This document shows, in pieces, positions 1-8,499 of a stretch of 22,942 nucleotides of DNA. The DNA comes from an uncultured Clostridia bacterium (lineage in GTDB: Bacteria > Bacillota > Clostridia > Oscillospirales > CAG-382). Within the stretch, counting starts at the first letter, position 1. Each line of letters starts with the position of its first letter. The position numbers were made by a program, and so were the translations under genes. The stretch spans positions 1-22,942 of the forward strand of contig CANQVQ010000014.1 of NCBI GenBank assembly GCA_947627335.1, given 5' to 3'. The notes beneath the pieces were generated by a model that saw only the letters and a program-made list of their open reading frames with translations, ran no database searches and was not told the DNA's origin.

Positions 1-215
1 GGCTCCGCCTGATGATGTTGGCTTCGCCAATGATGCGTCCCCTTCGGGGACAATGCGGGGCAAACAGCACATCATTGCGACCGCAGGGAGCAACATCATT
101 CCGCCGACAGGCGGTACATCATTTCGCCGATAGGCGATACATCATCTGCGTTTGCAAGAGTTCGCTCTCATACGCCAAGGGCGTCCATTTTGGTACACTC
201 TTCACTTTTCACTTA
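1..215. repeat. Hairpin-array repeat element (MITE-like, non-coding)
   Basis: A string of short perfect stem-loops separated by TGATG or its complement CATCA. Stems seen: GGC/GCC (1-9), TTGGC/GCCAA with TTC loop (18-30), GTCCCC/GGGGAC with TTC loop (37-51), CCGCC/GGCGG with GACA loop (101-114), TCGCC/GGCGA with GATA loop (124-137). The spacer reads TGATG in the left part and ACATCAT in the right part, so the block is a loose large palindrome centred near 60-75. A weak open frame crosses it but has no ribosome binding site. The left edge is cut by the window, so full length is unknown. It resembles dispersed non-autonomous repeats of Clostridia; that is a judgement from pattern only. Confidence 0.6.
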
Positions 216-220
216 CTCTC

Positions 221-262
221 TGCGTCGCGGAAAGCCCGTGTGACTTGCCGCGACGCATTTTT
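221..262 (+). terminator. Rho-independent terminator of an upstream gene outside the window
   Basis: A perfect 10-bp stem, TGCGTCGCGG (221-230) with CCGCGACGCA (248-257), a 17-nt loop, then five T. It points rightward, so a plus-strand gene probably ends just left of the window and the hairpin-array repeat lies in its 3' region. Confidence 0.7.
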
Positions 263-367
263 GCAGATTGCGGCGGACGCTTTTCGGGCTTCTCCGACAA
301 AATCGGTAAATTTTGCAACAACATCGAAATTTCTTGCAAAAAAAGAGGACAGAATTGTAAAAAACCC

Positions 368-396
368 TTGACTTTTTTGTTTTACTGTGATAAACT
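368..396 (+). promoter_or_regulatory. Vegetative promoter of the S8 protease gene
   Basis: TTGACT (368-373), 17-nt spacer, TAAACT (391-396), with ACTGTGA just before the -10 (extended TGTG type). It lies 33 nt upstream of the ATG at 429, with GGGAGG (416-421) as ribosome binding site. A GTG at 387 in the same frame falls inside this promoter and is therefore not the start. Confidence 0.75.
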
Positions 397-428
397 GTAT
401 TAGAAATTCCAATCTGGGAGGATTCGGC

Positions 429-3400
429 ATGAAAAATCACAAACTCGCAGTCCGCTTGTCAGTGATCCTTGTCGCGATCGCCCTGTTGGCAACGTTCCTG
501 CCGGCGGCTCTGCTCGCACCGTCAACGGTCAGCGCGCAAGTCGCAAACGGCGGGGGCGCATCCGACAGGTATGAGGCGCTCGCAAAGGATCTGTTTGCTT
601 CAAAGCTCAAGAAGCTTGCGGACGTATCGGCGGACCCGGACGAGGTCATTCGCGTTCTGGTCGAATTCGAGGACGAAGCGGTCGCTGCATCGCTTGACGA
701 CCTCGAATACACGCAGGACGCGCAGGAAGCGGAAGAAACCGCGCTGGACAAGCAGGCGGCTCTCATTGCTAAGATCGAGAAGCTGACCGGCAACAAGGCG
801 ATCAACCGCACCGCGTACCTCTTCAACGGCATCTCGATCGAGATGAAGCGTTCGCAGATGGACGAAGTCGCCGCAATGGACGGCGTCAAGTCCATCAGCC
901 AGGTCACCAAGCTCCAGCAGGATATGACCACCGCGATCGACATGACCACGGCGAAGCAGCTGTGGGATGAACAGAACGGCGGTTACACCGGCGAAGGCAT
1001 CGTCGTCGCCGTTATCGACAGCGGCGTCAACTGGAACCATCAGGATATGGTTCTGGACGAAGGCGTCGAGGTGAAGTTCACCCCGGAAGAGATGCAGGAG
1101 AAGATCGATGCGCTCGGCTACGGCAGATACTTCACACCGAAGGTTCCGTTCGGCTATTCCTACGGCGGCGGTTCCTCCGAGGACATCAACAACAACTCCG
1201 TCGAACACGGTCTGCACGTCTCGGGGATCGTCGCGGCGAACGGCAGAACGCTCAAGGGCGTCGCGCCGAACGCGCAGATCTTCGGTATGCAGGTGTTCAC
1301 GGACACCGGCAGCGCCTACAACGACGACATCATCAAGGCCGTCGAGGACTCGGTCAAGCTGGGCGCTGACATCATCAACATGAGCCTTGGCGGCGGCGCC
1401 GGCTTCTATGATGACATGGATTACCTGCAGGCAGCGCTTGCTTACGCCGAGGCAAACGGCGTGATCTGCTGCGCTGCGGGCGGCAACGACGGCAACGGCG
1501 CTTCCGACACCGGCTCGGGCACCAACGACTGGGGCGTCGTGGACAACAGCGCAGTCTCCGGTCCGTCGACCCAGCCGGGCGCGATCAGCGTCGCGTCCAT
1601 CGATAACGCGTACATCGTCTCCCCCGCACTGACCATCACCGCGGACGGCGAGGAAGTCGCGAAGGATTACCCCGCCTACGACGCGTCGCAGGGACGGCAG
1701 ACCAAGTGGTCTACGCTCGGCGAACTGACGCTGGTGGACGGCGGCTTCGGCGGCACGGACGAATTCAACGGCGTCCCGTCCGACGGAAAGTGGGTCGCGC
1801 TGGTGCAGCGCGGCAACAACCTCACCTTCGAGGAGAAGACCACCAACGCGAGAAACAAGGGCGCTTCCGCGGTCATCATTTATAATAATGAAGCGACCGA
1901 CGAAGTGCTGTCGATCAGCGTCGGCGACGGCAACCTGGACTTCCCGGCGATCTGCGTCAGCGGCAACCTGGGCAACAAGCTCAAGGAGAAAGCCGGCGCG
2001 AAGCTGACCTTTACCGACTTTGTCAACACCTCCGTCGCTTCGGGCGCTCCCATGTCCTACTTCAGCTCCTGGGGTCCCGCTCCGACGCTGGACATCAAGC
2101 CGGAGATCACCGCGCCCGGCGGCTCGATCTACTCCATCGGCAAAGGCGACCACGGCTACACGACCATGAGCGGTACGTCCATGGCGACGCCGTACATCTC
2201 CGGTTCTGCGGCGATCGTGCTGCAGGCGGTCAAGGACGCCGTCGCGAAAGGCGAACTGGTTCTGCCGAAAGATATGATGCTGAACCAGTACGTCAAGCTC
2301 ACCATGATGAACACCGCCAAGCAGGTGGTCACGTCCTCTAAGGTCATCTACCCGGTGCGCCAGCAGGGCGCGGGCCTTGTCAACCAGCTTGACGCCGCCC
2401 TGAACCGCGTGATCGCGACCTACAAGGCGGACGGTCTGGCGGCGGTCGCGCTGCGTGAAGTCCAAGCGCCGGCGACCAGCTTCACCCAGTCCAAGACCAA
2501 CTTCACCATCACCCTGACCAACTATGGCAAGTCGGAAGCCACCTACAAGCTGCCGACGAGCGAGACGGTCTACATCGACACGACCGATTCGGCGGGCAAT
2601 TACAAGGATATGGTGCTGCCCGGCGCGTCCGTCACCTTCGATAAGAATCAAGTGACCGTCCCCGCCGGGGAAAGCGTCGACGTGGTCTGCACGCTGATCC
2701 TTTCCGGCAAGGAGGCGGAAGGACATTACGTCGAGGGCTTCATCTCCTTCGAGGGTCCGAACAACCTGTCGCTGCCGTTCATGGGTTACTGCGGCGACTG
2801 GGAGACTGCCAACCGCATCGTTGACAACTCTCCGCTCGAGGAAGATAACGTCCTGTACAACCATTATATCCAAACCTTTGACCCGAACAGCTCCTACTTC
2901 CAGCCGATGCCCTTCGCGACCTGGCTGGTCAGCAACGACGTCAACGGCGGCTCGTTCATGGGTCTGTTCGAGGACAGCGATTTCTACGAACCGTCCGCCG
3001 AGAAGCTGGTCTTCTCCCCGAACAACGACGGCTACATGGATAACGTGGTGCCGCTTGCGGGTATGCTCCGCAGCGCGGGCACGGTTTCCGTGGACGTGCT
3101 GGACGCGGACCTGCAGCAGGTTCGCCGCCTGAGCAGCCAGCAGAACGTGCCGAAGCTCCTGGGCAGCAGACTGTACCAAGGCACCGCGCAGACCTACACG
3201 CTGCTTTCCCCGGACGTGACCGGCGACGGCACATGGGACGGCACCATCTTCAATCCTGCGACCGGCGAATACGAAATGGCGCCGGAAGGGCAGTACTACA
3301 TCTCCATCAAGGCGAGCCTGCCGGGCAGCACGGAAGTGGAAGAGACGCTGCTTCCTGTCACGCTGGACCTCACGGCGCCGACGGTTGAGATCCTCGAGAT

Positions 3401-5861
3401 CGGCGTGGAGGACGTTCCCACCGATGATCAGGGGCACACCGAAGAGAGACCCTACTTCGACGTGATCGTCAGCGACAACTCGCCGATGGACGACGAATAC
3501 ATCACCTGCTACATCAACGGGAGCCGTCTCCAGGTCTCGCAGAAGAGCGAAAACTTCGACGGCTGGACCTATGACGAGGAGACCGGCGTGTATCACGTCC
3601 GTTCGTCCTTCCTCAGCTCGTTCCTCAACCCCAATTCCCTCAACGAGATCGTGGTCGTCGCGACCGACTACGGCATGAACGCCGGTTCGGATACCATGTA
3701 CTCCATGATCGACGTGGAAGCGCCGTTGACCTTCTCGAACATCGACATCGCGGCGAACCCCGTTCCGCTGACCACCCTGACCTACGACACGGTGCAGAAC
3801 GCGGACGGCACGACTTCCTACGAGAACATGACCGCGCAGATCCGCGGCGTGGCGCGTGAAGACGTGACGCGTCTGGTGATCAACGACACCGAAGCTACCT
3901 TTGAAGACAGACAGAACGCCTTCGTGGTCAACGTCCCGGTCGAAATGTACTACCATCCGCTCACCTATACCGCGTACAACGCCGACGGCGGAGTCGTGGA
4001 TAGCGTGGAGACCCAGTATATCGTCGACCTCGTGTCCCCCGAAGCGCAAGGCTGGGTCACGGACGCCGGCTTCAGCGGCGAATGGGATATGGAGCACATC
4101 CTCTGCTCGCACGGCGCAAGCATGGGCGGCTGGACCTTCGCGACCGACTATGAGGAGGAAGACGAGGTCCCGGTGCGGTTCCATGTGGCGGATACCACGC
4201 TGCGCGACGTGACGGTCGAGTGGTTCACCGGCAATATGCCCTACGCGGATTGGCAGCAGATGTTCGACTACTACTACCACGGTGTCGGCAGCGCCCAGAG
4301 CCTGAACGGCTACGACTTCAACATGGGCGGCTGGCCGATGCACATCCCCGGCTCGCTGACCGAAGCAAAACTGGAGCAGGCGTTCTATTCCGCCGAAGAT
4401 CTGGAAGCGACAGACGGCAATATCGACCTGACCATCCCGTTCTTCACGGAGAAGTACACGGATTGGTATATCTACGGAATCGATTGGAATTACGAGCAGC
4501 AGCTCCAGCAGTGGATGCGTGTCATCGCGACCGACGACTTCGGCAACCGCACCTCCATCCTGCTCTTCCTGGAAGGCGGCGATATGGCGTTGCAGACCGT
4601 CGATGAATACGGCAACCACGACGTCCGCGAGGACACCGCGTCCGACATCGACATGAGCAAGGCGAACTTCACCAGCATCGACCCGATCTGGGACGGCGAA
4701 GGCGCGTATCCGGAATACGCGGTCGTTCCGAACGACAAAGTTTCCGAGGACGGCGTCGTGCAGTTCGTCGGCACCCTTCCCGAGGAAGCGTTTGAAGTGC
4801 ACTTCGACGGCAAGGAGGTCAAGATCGTGGAGGCCGAGGACGGCACCCGCACCGCGACCTTCAGCAAGAGGCTCAAGCCCGGTGCGAACGTGCTCTACTA
4901 CACGGTTTCCGGCTACATCACGGAAAACGTCATCATGGATATGTCCTGGCGCACGATGGTGTACTGGATCCCGGACGGCACCGCGACCATGCTGACGCTC
5001 AATGACAACCGAATCGCCGACGGCGCCGTGATCTACACCACGGCGGACGACTTCGCGATCTCCGGCACGGTGGATTCCAACGTGTCCTATGTGACGCTGA
5101 AGATCAACGGCGACGAGATCGTCAGCCACACCACCGGCGGCTACAACGTGACCGGCGAGATGCGCCGCACCGTGTTCAATTACCCGGTCACCCTGCTCGA
5201 GGGTGAGACGCACCTGAGCTTGGAGCTGTACGATGCGCTCGGTGAGGTCAGCGTCATGAACTTCACCGTGATCAAGGATCAGACCGCGCCGAACGCCCCG
5301 ACCGTAACGGTTGGCGACGACGGCAGTGTCACGGCGACCGCCGATGAAGAAGGCGTGACGCTGTACTACAGCGTTGACGGCGAAACCTGGGTGGAATACA
5401 CCGAGGCGTTCGTCCCGGCGCAGAGCGGCAAGGTCTACGTCAAAGCGATCGACCAGGCGGGCAACGAAAGCGACGTCGTGTCGGTTGACGTGACGCTGCC
5501 CGAACCGCCGGATACGTCGTCTGACGATTCTTCGTCCGATACTTCGTCTGACGAAACTTCGTCGGATACGTCGTCCGACACCTCGACGGACGATACGTCG
5601 TCTGACACCTCGTCGGATACCTCGTCCGACACTTCGTCCGACGATACGTCGTCTGACACCTCGTCTGATGATACTTCGTCCGACACTTCGTCCGAAACCT
5701 CGTCCGGCACTTCGGCGCCGAGCGAAGGGTCCAGCGAAGCGTCCGGATCGACCTCGCCGGAAACCGGCGACAGCGGCGTCGTCGCGTACCTCTTCGTGAT
5801 GGTGCTTGCGGCTACGGTGCTTGCGGGCGTCGTGTTTGGCAAGAGACGCACGGCGAGATAA
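429..5861 (+). CDS. Cell-surface S8 (subtilisin-like) serine protease, lactocepin/C5a-peptidase type, PxTGD-anchored
   Basis: A secreted multidomain endopeptidase of 1810 aa, expected to work outside the cell on host or dietary proteins. Seen in order: signal peptide (about 1-36, cleavage after VSA); I9-like propeptide (about 70-165); S8 catalytic domain with Asp197 (VIDSG), His260 (HGLHVSG, Leu replacing the usual Thr) and Ser584 (GTSMATP). A PA-type insertion lies inside it at about 397-535. Fn3/Ig-like modules follow, including a FSPNNDG motif near 865. Then comes a Ser/Asp/Thr stalk (about 1695-1765) like SD-repeat adhesins, the sorting motif SPETGD (1776-1781), a hydrophobic helix and an RRTAR tail. 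The PA insertion and FSPN motif match lactocepin and C5a peptidase. ATG 429 is chosen for its GGGAGG 7 nt upstream. Substrate cannot be told from sequence. The whole catalytic triad is intact, so it is probably active. Confidence 0.93.
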   Translation: MKNHKLAVRLSVILVAIALLATFLPAALLAPSTVSAQVANGGGASDRYEALAKDLFASKLKKLADVSADPDEVIRVLVEFEDEAVAASLDDLEYTQDAQEAEETALDKQAALIAKIEKLTGNKAINRTAYLFNGISIEMKRSQMDEVAAMDGVKSISQVTKLQQDMTTAIDMTTAKQLWDEQNGGYTGEGIVVAVIDSGVNWNHQDMVLDEGVEVKFTPEEMQEKIDALGYGRYFTPKVPFGYSYGGGSSEDINNNSVEHGLHVSGIVAANGRTLKGVAPNAQIFGMQVFTDTGSAYNDDIIKAVEDSVKLGADIINMSLGGGAGFYDDMDYLQAALAYAEANGVICCAAGGNDGNGASDTGSGTNDWGVVDNSAVSGPSTQPGAISVASIDNAYIVSPALTITADGEEVAKDYPAYDASQGRQTKWSTLGELTLVDGGFGGTDEFNGVPSDGKWVALVQRGNNLTFEEKTTNARNKGASAVIIYNNEATDEVLSISVGDGNLDFPAICVSGNLGNKLKEKAGAKLTFTDFVNTSVASGAPMSYFSSWGPAPTLDIKPEITAPGGSIYSIGKGDHGYTTMSGTSMATPYISGSAAIVLQAVKDAVAKGELVLPKDMMLNQYVKLTMMNTAKQVVTSSKVIYPVRQQGAGLVNQLDAALNRVIATYKADGLAAVALREVQAPATSFTQSKTNFTITLTNYGKSEATYKLPTSETVYIDTTDSAGNYKDMVLPGASVTFDKNQVTVPAGESVDVVCTLILSGKEAEGHYVEGFISFEGPNNLSLPFMGYCGDWETANRIVDNSPLEEDNVLYNHYIQTFDPNSSYFQPMPFATWLVSNDVNGGSFMGLFEDSDFYEPSAEKLVFSPNNDGYMDNVVPLAGMLRSAGTVSVDVLDADLQQVRRLSSQQNVPKLLGSRLYQGTAQTYTLLSPDVTGDGTWDGTIFNPATGEYEMAPEGQYYISIKASLPGSTEVEETLLPVTLDLTAPTVEILEIGVEDVPTDDQGHTEERPYFDVIVSDNSPMDDEYITCYINGSRLQVSQKSENFDGWTYDEETGVYHVRSSFLSSFLNPNSLNEIVVVATDYGMNAGSDTMYSMIDVEAPLTFSNIDIAANPVPLTTLTYDTVQNADGTTSYENMTAQIRGVAREDVTRLVINDTEATFEDRQNAFVVNVPVEMYYHPLTYTAYNADGGVVDSVETQYIVDLVSPEAQGWVTDAGFSGEWDMEHILCSHGASMGGWTFATDYEEEDEVPVRFHVADTTLRDVTVEWFTGNMPYADWQQMFDYYYHGVGSAQSLNGYDFNMGGWPMHIPGSLTEAKLEQAFYSAEDLEATDGNIDLTIPFFTEKYTDWYIYGIDWNYEQQLQQWMRVIATDDFGNRTSILLFLEGGDMALQTVDEYGNHDVREDTASDIDMSKANFTSIDPIWDGEGAYPEYAVVPNDKVSEDGVVQFVGTLPEEAFEVHFDGKEVKIVEAEDGTRTATFSKRLKPGANVLYYTVSGYITENVIMDMSWRTMVYWIPDGTATMLTLNDNRIADGAVIYTTADDFAISGTVDSNVSYVTLKINGDEIVSHTTGGYNVTGEMRRTVFNYPVTLLEGETHLSLELYDALGEVSVMNFTVIKDQTAPNAPTVTVGDDGSVTATADEEGVTLYYSVDGETWVEYTEAFVPAQSGKVYVKAIDQAGNESDVVSVDVTLPEPPDTSSDDSSSDTSSDETSSDTSSDTSTDDTSSDTSSDTSSDTSSDDTSSDTSSDDTSSDTSSETSSGTSAPSEGSSEASGSTSPETGDSGVVAYLFVMVLAATVLAGVVFGKRRTAR
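5512..5710 (+). repeat. In-frame Ser-Asp/Thr repeat stalk of the S8 protease
   Basis: Near-repeats of codons for DTSSD (tac/tct-tcg-tcc/tct-gac variants) run through the 3' end of the gene. They encode a flexible, acidic, Ser-rich wall-spanning stalk. Such arrays can change length by slippage or recombination. Confidence 0.8.
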
Positions 5862-5892
5862 CGTCGTAACCAGCTAACGCAAAGATAACGCA

Positions 5893-5936
5893 CCCCCGCA
5901 CTTCCGCCCTTGGGCGGCGGTGCGGGGGATTTTTTT
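5893..5936 (+). terminator. Terminator of the S8 protease gene
   Basis: Two-part hairpin: outer stem CCCCCGCAC (5893-5901) with GTGCGGGGG (5920-5928), inner stem CCGCCC (5904-5909) with GGGCGG (5912-5917), followed by a seven-T run (5930-5936). It starts 32 nt after the stop codon. Confidence 0.9.
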
Positions 5937-5957
5937 GCGCCGGGAAGGAGGCAGATC

Positions 5958-6053
5958 GCCTGCGTCCGGAGGGGACGGGTTGCCTGCGTCGAGAGGGGAC
6001 GGGTCGCCTGCGTCTGGAGGGGACGGGTTGCCTGCGTCGGGGAGGGACGGATC
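5958..6053. repeat. Four contiguous 24-nt tandem repeats, intergenic
   Basis: Four units of 24 nt start at 5958, 5982, 6006 and 6030. Each opens GCCTGCGTC and carries a purine run GAGGGGACGG. They follow the protease terminator with no spacers. Since 24 is a multiple of three, open frames pass through on both strands. No ribosome binding site or recognisable product supports coding, so this is called non-coding repeat DNA. Confidence 0.75.
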
Positions 6054-6070
6054 ACTTTTTCAGGCGGGTG

Positions 6071-6282
6071 TACGCCTTTTCGGACGGTCGTGCGCCTTTC
6101 TGACCGGCGGCACGTCCTTTCCGAGCGGCAGTGCGCCGTTTGTGCGGCGGTACGGGGGATTTTTTGCGTCTGGAGGAGACGAATTGCTGTTTTTCGGACG
6201 GTTGTGCGTCTTTTTCGGGCGATAGTACGCCCTTTCGTGCGGCGGTATGCCTTTCTCGATCGGCGGAGCGCCCTTGTGCGCA
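6071..6282. repeat. Degenerate ~20-nt tandem repeat array, intergenic
   Basis: Diverged units of 19-21 nt share the plan TRCGCCTTT-N-CGGCGG. They start at 6071, 6091, 6111, 6132, 6205, 6226, 6246 and (shortened) 6267. Between units 4 and 5, the stretch 6149-6185 resembles the terminator arm and T-run at 5919-5955. This suggests the array grew by duplicating material around that terminator. No gene is seen in the whole 5862-6381 gap. Confidence 0.55.
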
Positions 6283-6283
6283 T

Positions 6284-6319
6284 AAAAAATCCCCGGGAAG
6301 GGAGGGGTCCTTCCCGGGG
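6284..6319 (-). terminator. Terminator of the 6382-7332 surface protein gene
   Basis: Stem CCCCGGGAAGG (6291-6301) with CCTTCCCGGGG (6309-6319). On the minus strand it is followed by a T-run, seen as the A-run at 6284-6289. Confidence 0.88.
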
Positions 6320-6381
6320 GGGAAAACGATTACACGATCAGAACGCGATTCTCGGTCGATCAGAGCGCAGTTCTTCAGAAC

Positions 6382-7332
6382 TCAATTCTTTTTCTTCTTG
6401 ACGACCACGATCACGGCGACCGCCGCGATGACGACAACGACCGCGATCACGATACCGACGATCAGCCCCGTGTTGGAGTCGCCGTCCTCCGATGCAGCGG
6501 ACGACGCGGCGGACGGAGCATCCGACGAATCCGACGCGGCAGGCGCGGACGAATCCGCCGTGGACGAGGTCGCCGACGACGTTTCCGAAGCGGCAGACGA
6601 GGTCACCTCGGACGACGCTGCGGAGGAAGCCTCGGACGAGACTTCCGACGAAACCTCGGACGAAGCCGCGGATTCATCCGCGGAGGACTCCGCTGACGAA
6701 GCGACGGAATCGGTCGCGGTGCTTTCGGCGGAACTGCTGTCTGCGGCGGAACCCGAGCCGTCGCTCGCCGTTCCCTCGTCCGCGCCGAAGTAGATGGTCA
6801 CGGTCTTGTTTTCGATGACGGCGGAATACTTTTTGCCCGAGACCTTCATGGTCGCGTTGTACAGGGTCGCACCGCCGAGGTCGTTGTAAAAGTCGTTCAA
6901 AGCCGCATTCGCGGGCGACTCCTGGTTGTAGTAGTACAGGATCGCAAATCCGCCGGCGGGGACGGGAACGTCGTGCTGCGGGAACTCGGCGGCTCTCTCG
7001 TCGTCTTCCGCGAACAGGTTGTTCCCGATCTCGACGCAGATCCCGTTGCTGTCGAACACGAGGATGTAGAGGTAGCGGAGCCGGTAATCGCCGGACGAGA
7101 GCTTGACTTCCGCGCCGCTCGGGTTGTTGACGAGAATAACGGCGCCGTCTGTGTACCACGGGTGGGCGTCGCCGTCGGCTTCGGGCGCTTTTTCATCGAC
7201 GGCGAGCAGGTCGAACGTTTCGTACCGCACGTCGGCGGGCGCCGCGGCGGTCCGCATCGGCGTAAGGAAGGCGACGCAGAGCAGCACGGCAGTCAGCGCC
7301 GTCGCGAGGAGCAATGCGAGAATTTTTTTCAT
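6382..7332 (-). CDS. Secreted membrane-anchored protein of unknown function with Ser-rich stalk
   Basis: 316 aa. Signal peptide (MKK, hydrophobic core, TAAA cleavage near 30); a globular ectodomain (about 33-185) rich in Tyr, Asn and beta-type patterns; an Ala/Ser/Glu stalk (about 190-280); then the tail DSNTGLIVG, a long Val/Ile/Ala helix and KKKKN. The tail lacks Pro before TG, so it reads as a plain transmembrane anchor, not a clear sortase signal. The ectodomain is not one I recognise; the stretch VILVNNPSGAEV followed by PAGGFAI is loosely like a lamin-tail fold, but that is weak. The start has GGAGGG upstream (minus strand). It has its own promoter and terminator, so it is probably monocistronic. 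It shares stalk style and orientation with the three discoidin-like genes next to it. Confidence 0.82.
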   Translation of the reverse strand: MKKILALLLATALTAVLLCVAFLTPMRTAAAPADVRYETFDLLAVDEKAPEADGDAHPWYTDGAVILVNNPSGAEVKLSSGDYRLRYLYILVFDSNGICVEIGNNLFAEDDERAAEFPQHDVPVPAGGFAILYYYNQESPANAALNDFYNDLGGATLYNATMKVSGKKYSAVIENKTVTIYFGADEGTASDGSGSAADSSSAESTATDSVASSAESSADESAASSEVSSEVSSEASSAASSEVTSSAASETSSATSSTADSSAPAASDSSDAPSAASSAASEDGDSNTGLIVGIVIAVVVVIAAVAVIVVVKKKKN

Positions 7333-7373
7333 ACAGTTCCCTCCTGAAATTTTTTAGAGCCCCCTCTTTTTCC

Positions 7374-7402
7374 ATCATACCACGGGAAACCCGAAATGTC
7401 AA
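7374..7402 (-). promoter_or_regulatory. Promoter of the 6382-7332 gene
   Basis: On the minus strand TTGACA (plus 7397-7402), 17-nt spacer ending GTGG, then TATGAT (plus 7374-7379). It lies about 40 nt upstream of the start codon. Confidence 0.8.
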
Positions 7403-7410
7403 GAGAAAAG

Positions 7411-7440
7411 CAAAAAGGCGGGAAGCTTTCCCGCCTTTTT
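7411..7440 (-). terminator. Terminator of the first discoidin-like gene (bidirectional shape)
   Basis: Stem GGCGGGAA (7417-7424) with TTCCCGCC (7428-7435). It has A-run 7412-7416 on one side and T-run 7436-7441 on the other. It terminates the minus-strand gene ending at 7457 and sits just upstream of the next promoter. Confidence 0.85.
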
Positions 7441-7456
7441 TGTGAACAACGACGGA

Positions 7457-8455
7457 TTACTTGCGGACCTTGACCGCAATCGCCACACCGGAGATCGCCA
7501 CGACCGCAAGCACCGCAAAGCCGATCAGACCGGCGTCGCCCGTGGTCGGACCCGTGCTGCCGGAAGCGGCAGGGGTGGAAGCGGATTCCGCCGGAGCGGA
7601 TGCAGATTCCGCCGGAGCGGACGAAGATTCCGTCGAGGTCGACGAAGATTCCGTCGAGGTCGACGAAGATTCCGCCGGAGTGGACGAGGATTCCGCCGGA
7701 GCGGACGAGGATTCCGTCGGAGCGGACGCGGAGGGTTCGCTCTCGGTTGCCGAGGAATCGGTCGCCGAGGACTCGTCGGACGAAGCGTCCGTCGAACCGT
7801 CGTCGCCGGAGGTTTCGCCGCCGACCGGGTCGCCCTCAAGGACTTCCACTTCGTTGAGGAACGCGAAGACCGCGTTGTCCTGCAGCGTGACGGTCACCTT
7901 GATATACCGGGCGCTCACGGAGCCGTTTTGCCCCGCATATTCGATGTTTTCGATCTTTTCGAGGTCCTTATCCTTGCCGTCCTCGCCCTTTTCCTTGGCG
8001 GGGATGGTGAAGGTCTTTTCCTCAAGCGTGGAAAAATCGGTGTTGTCCGTGGAATACTCCACCTTGACGGACTTCGGCGGGACGACGCCCCACATATTGC
8101 CGGTGAAGGTGTTGATCTTGACCGAGCCGACCGCGGAAACCGCACCGAGGTCGATGGTGAACGTGCCGACGCGGTTCGGGGCGTTGACGCCGTCGACGGG
8201 CTTGCCGTCCTGCTCCTGGTAGTAGAAGGCGAACCAATCGCCGACCGCCGTGCTCATTTTCGTGGCGGCGTTGCCGTCGGTCAGGTTGGCACTGTACTTT
8301 TTGACGTCCTCCTTGGTGGACGTCTCCGCGCCCGTGTAGGATTTGCCGAGCGCAAGGTTGTCCCCTTTCGCCGCAGAAACGGACAGGCAGGCGCAGAGCG
8401 CACTCACGGCGATGACCGCCGCAAGCAAGACTGCGAACAAACGACTCTTTTTCAT
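7457..8455 (-). CDS. Surface protein with discoidin (F5/8 type C)-like domain, PxTGD-anchored (paralogue 1)
   Basis: 332 aa. Signal peptide (about 1-29, SVSA cleavage). A domain at about 33-205 opens NLALGKSYTG and ends with ARYIKVTVT and FLNEVEVLEG, as in F5/8C (discoidin) carbohydrate-binding domains. A Ser/Pro/Ala/Glu stalk (about 210-298) is built from 7-residue repeats. GPTTGDAG (302-309), a hydrophobic helix and KVRK close the protein. It is likely a wall-displayed glycan or host-ligand binder; the ligand is unknown. The frame is open further upstream, but ATG 8455 is chosen because it begins the signal peptide and has AAAGGG upstream, below a clear promoter. Cys residues in the leader (CAC) do not make a good lipobox. 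It is closely related to the next two genes, so local duplication is likely. Confidence 0.88.
   Translation of the reverse strand: MKKSRLFAVLLAAVIAVSALCACLSVSAAKGDNLALGKSYTGAETSTKEDVKKYSANLTDGNAATKMSTAVGDWFAFYYQEQDGKPVDGVNAPNRVGTFTIDLGAVSAVGSVKINTFTGNMWGVVPPKSVKVEYSTDNTDFSTLEEKTFTIPAKEKGEDGKDKDLEKIENIEYAGQNGSVSARYIKVTVTLQDNAVFAFLNEVEVLEGDPVGGETSGDDGSTDASSDESSATDSSATESEPSASAPTESSSAPAESSSTPAESSSTSTESSSTSTESSSAPAESASAPAESASTPAASGSTGPTTGDAGLIGFAVLAVVAISGVAIAVKVRK
7584..7730 (-). repeat. Seven 21-nt tandem repeats encoding the stalk of paralogue 1
   Basis: Units of exactly 21 nt start at 7584, 7605, 7626, 7647, 7668, 7689 and 7710, each opening GATTCCG on the plus strand. Units 3 and 4 are identical. 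Length change by whole units keeps the frame, so stalk length could vary between strains. Confidence 0.85.
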
Positions 8456-8499
8456 GATGAAAACCCTTTCTTTGTGTGAATTGATTTCTTTGCAAGAAC

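Noticed and set aside
600..5213. A 1537-codon open frame on the minus strand across the protease gene
   Set aside because: It is antisense to a complete S8 protease with intact motifs. GC-rich third positions leave long stop-free antisense frames here; its translation is Arg/Val/His-rich with no domain and no ribosome binding site.
5958..6053. CRISPR array
   Set aside because: Units are contiguous without spacers and no cas genes are present.
5910..6401. Open frames through the 24-nt repeats encoding repeating 8-residue peptides
   Set aside because: The repeat length is a multiple of three, so stop-free frames arise by chance on both strands; there is no ribosome binding site and a terminator hairpin lies at the start.
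8384..8395. Lipobox in the discoidin-like leaders (LCAC)
   Set aside because: Cys at position -2 is not usual for lipoprotein signal peptidase sites, and a good SVSA/TVSA cleavage site follows; the proteins also have C-terminal anchors.
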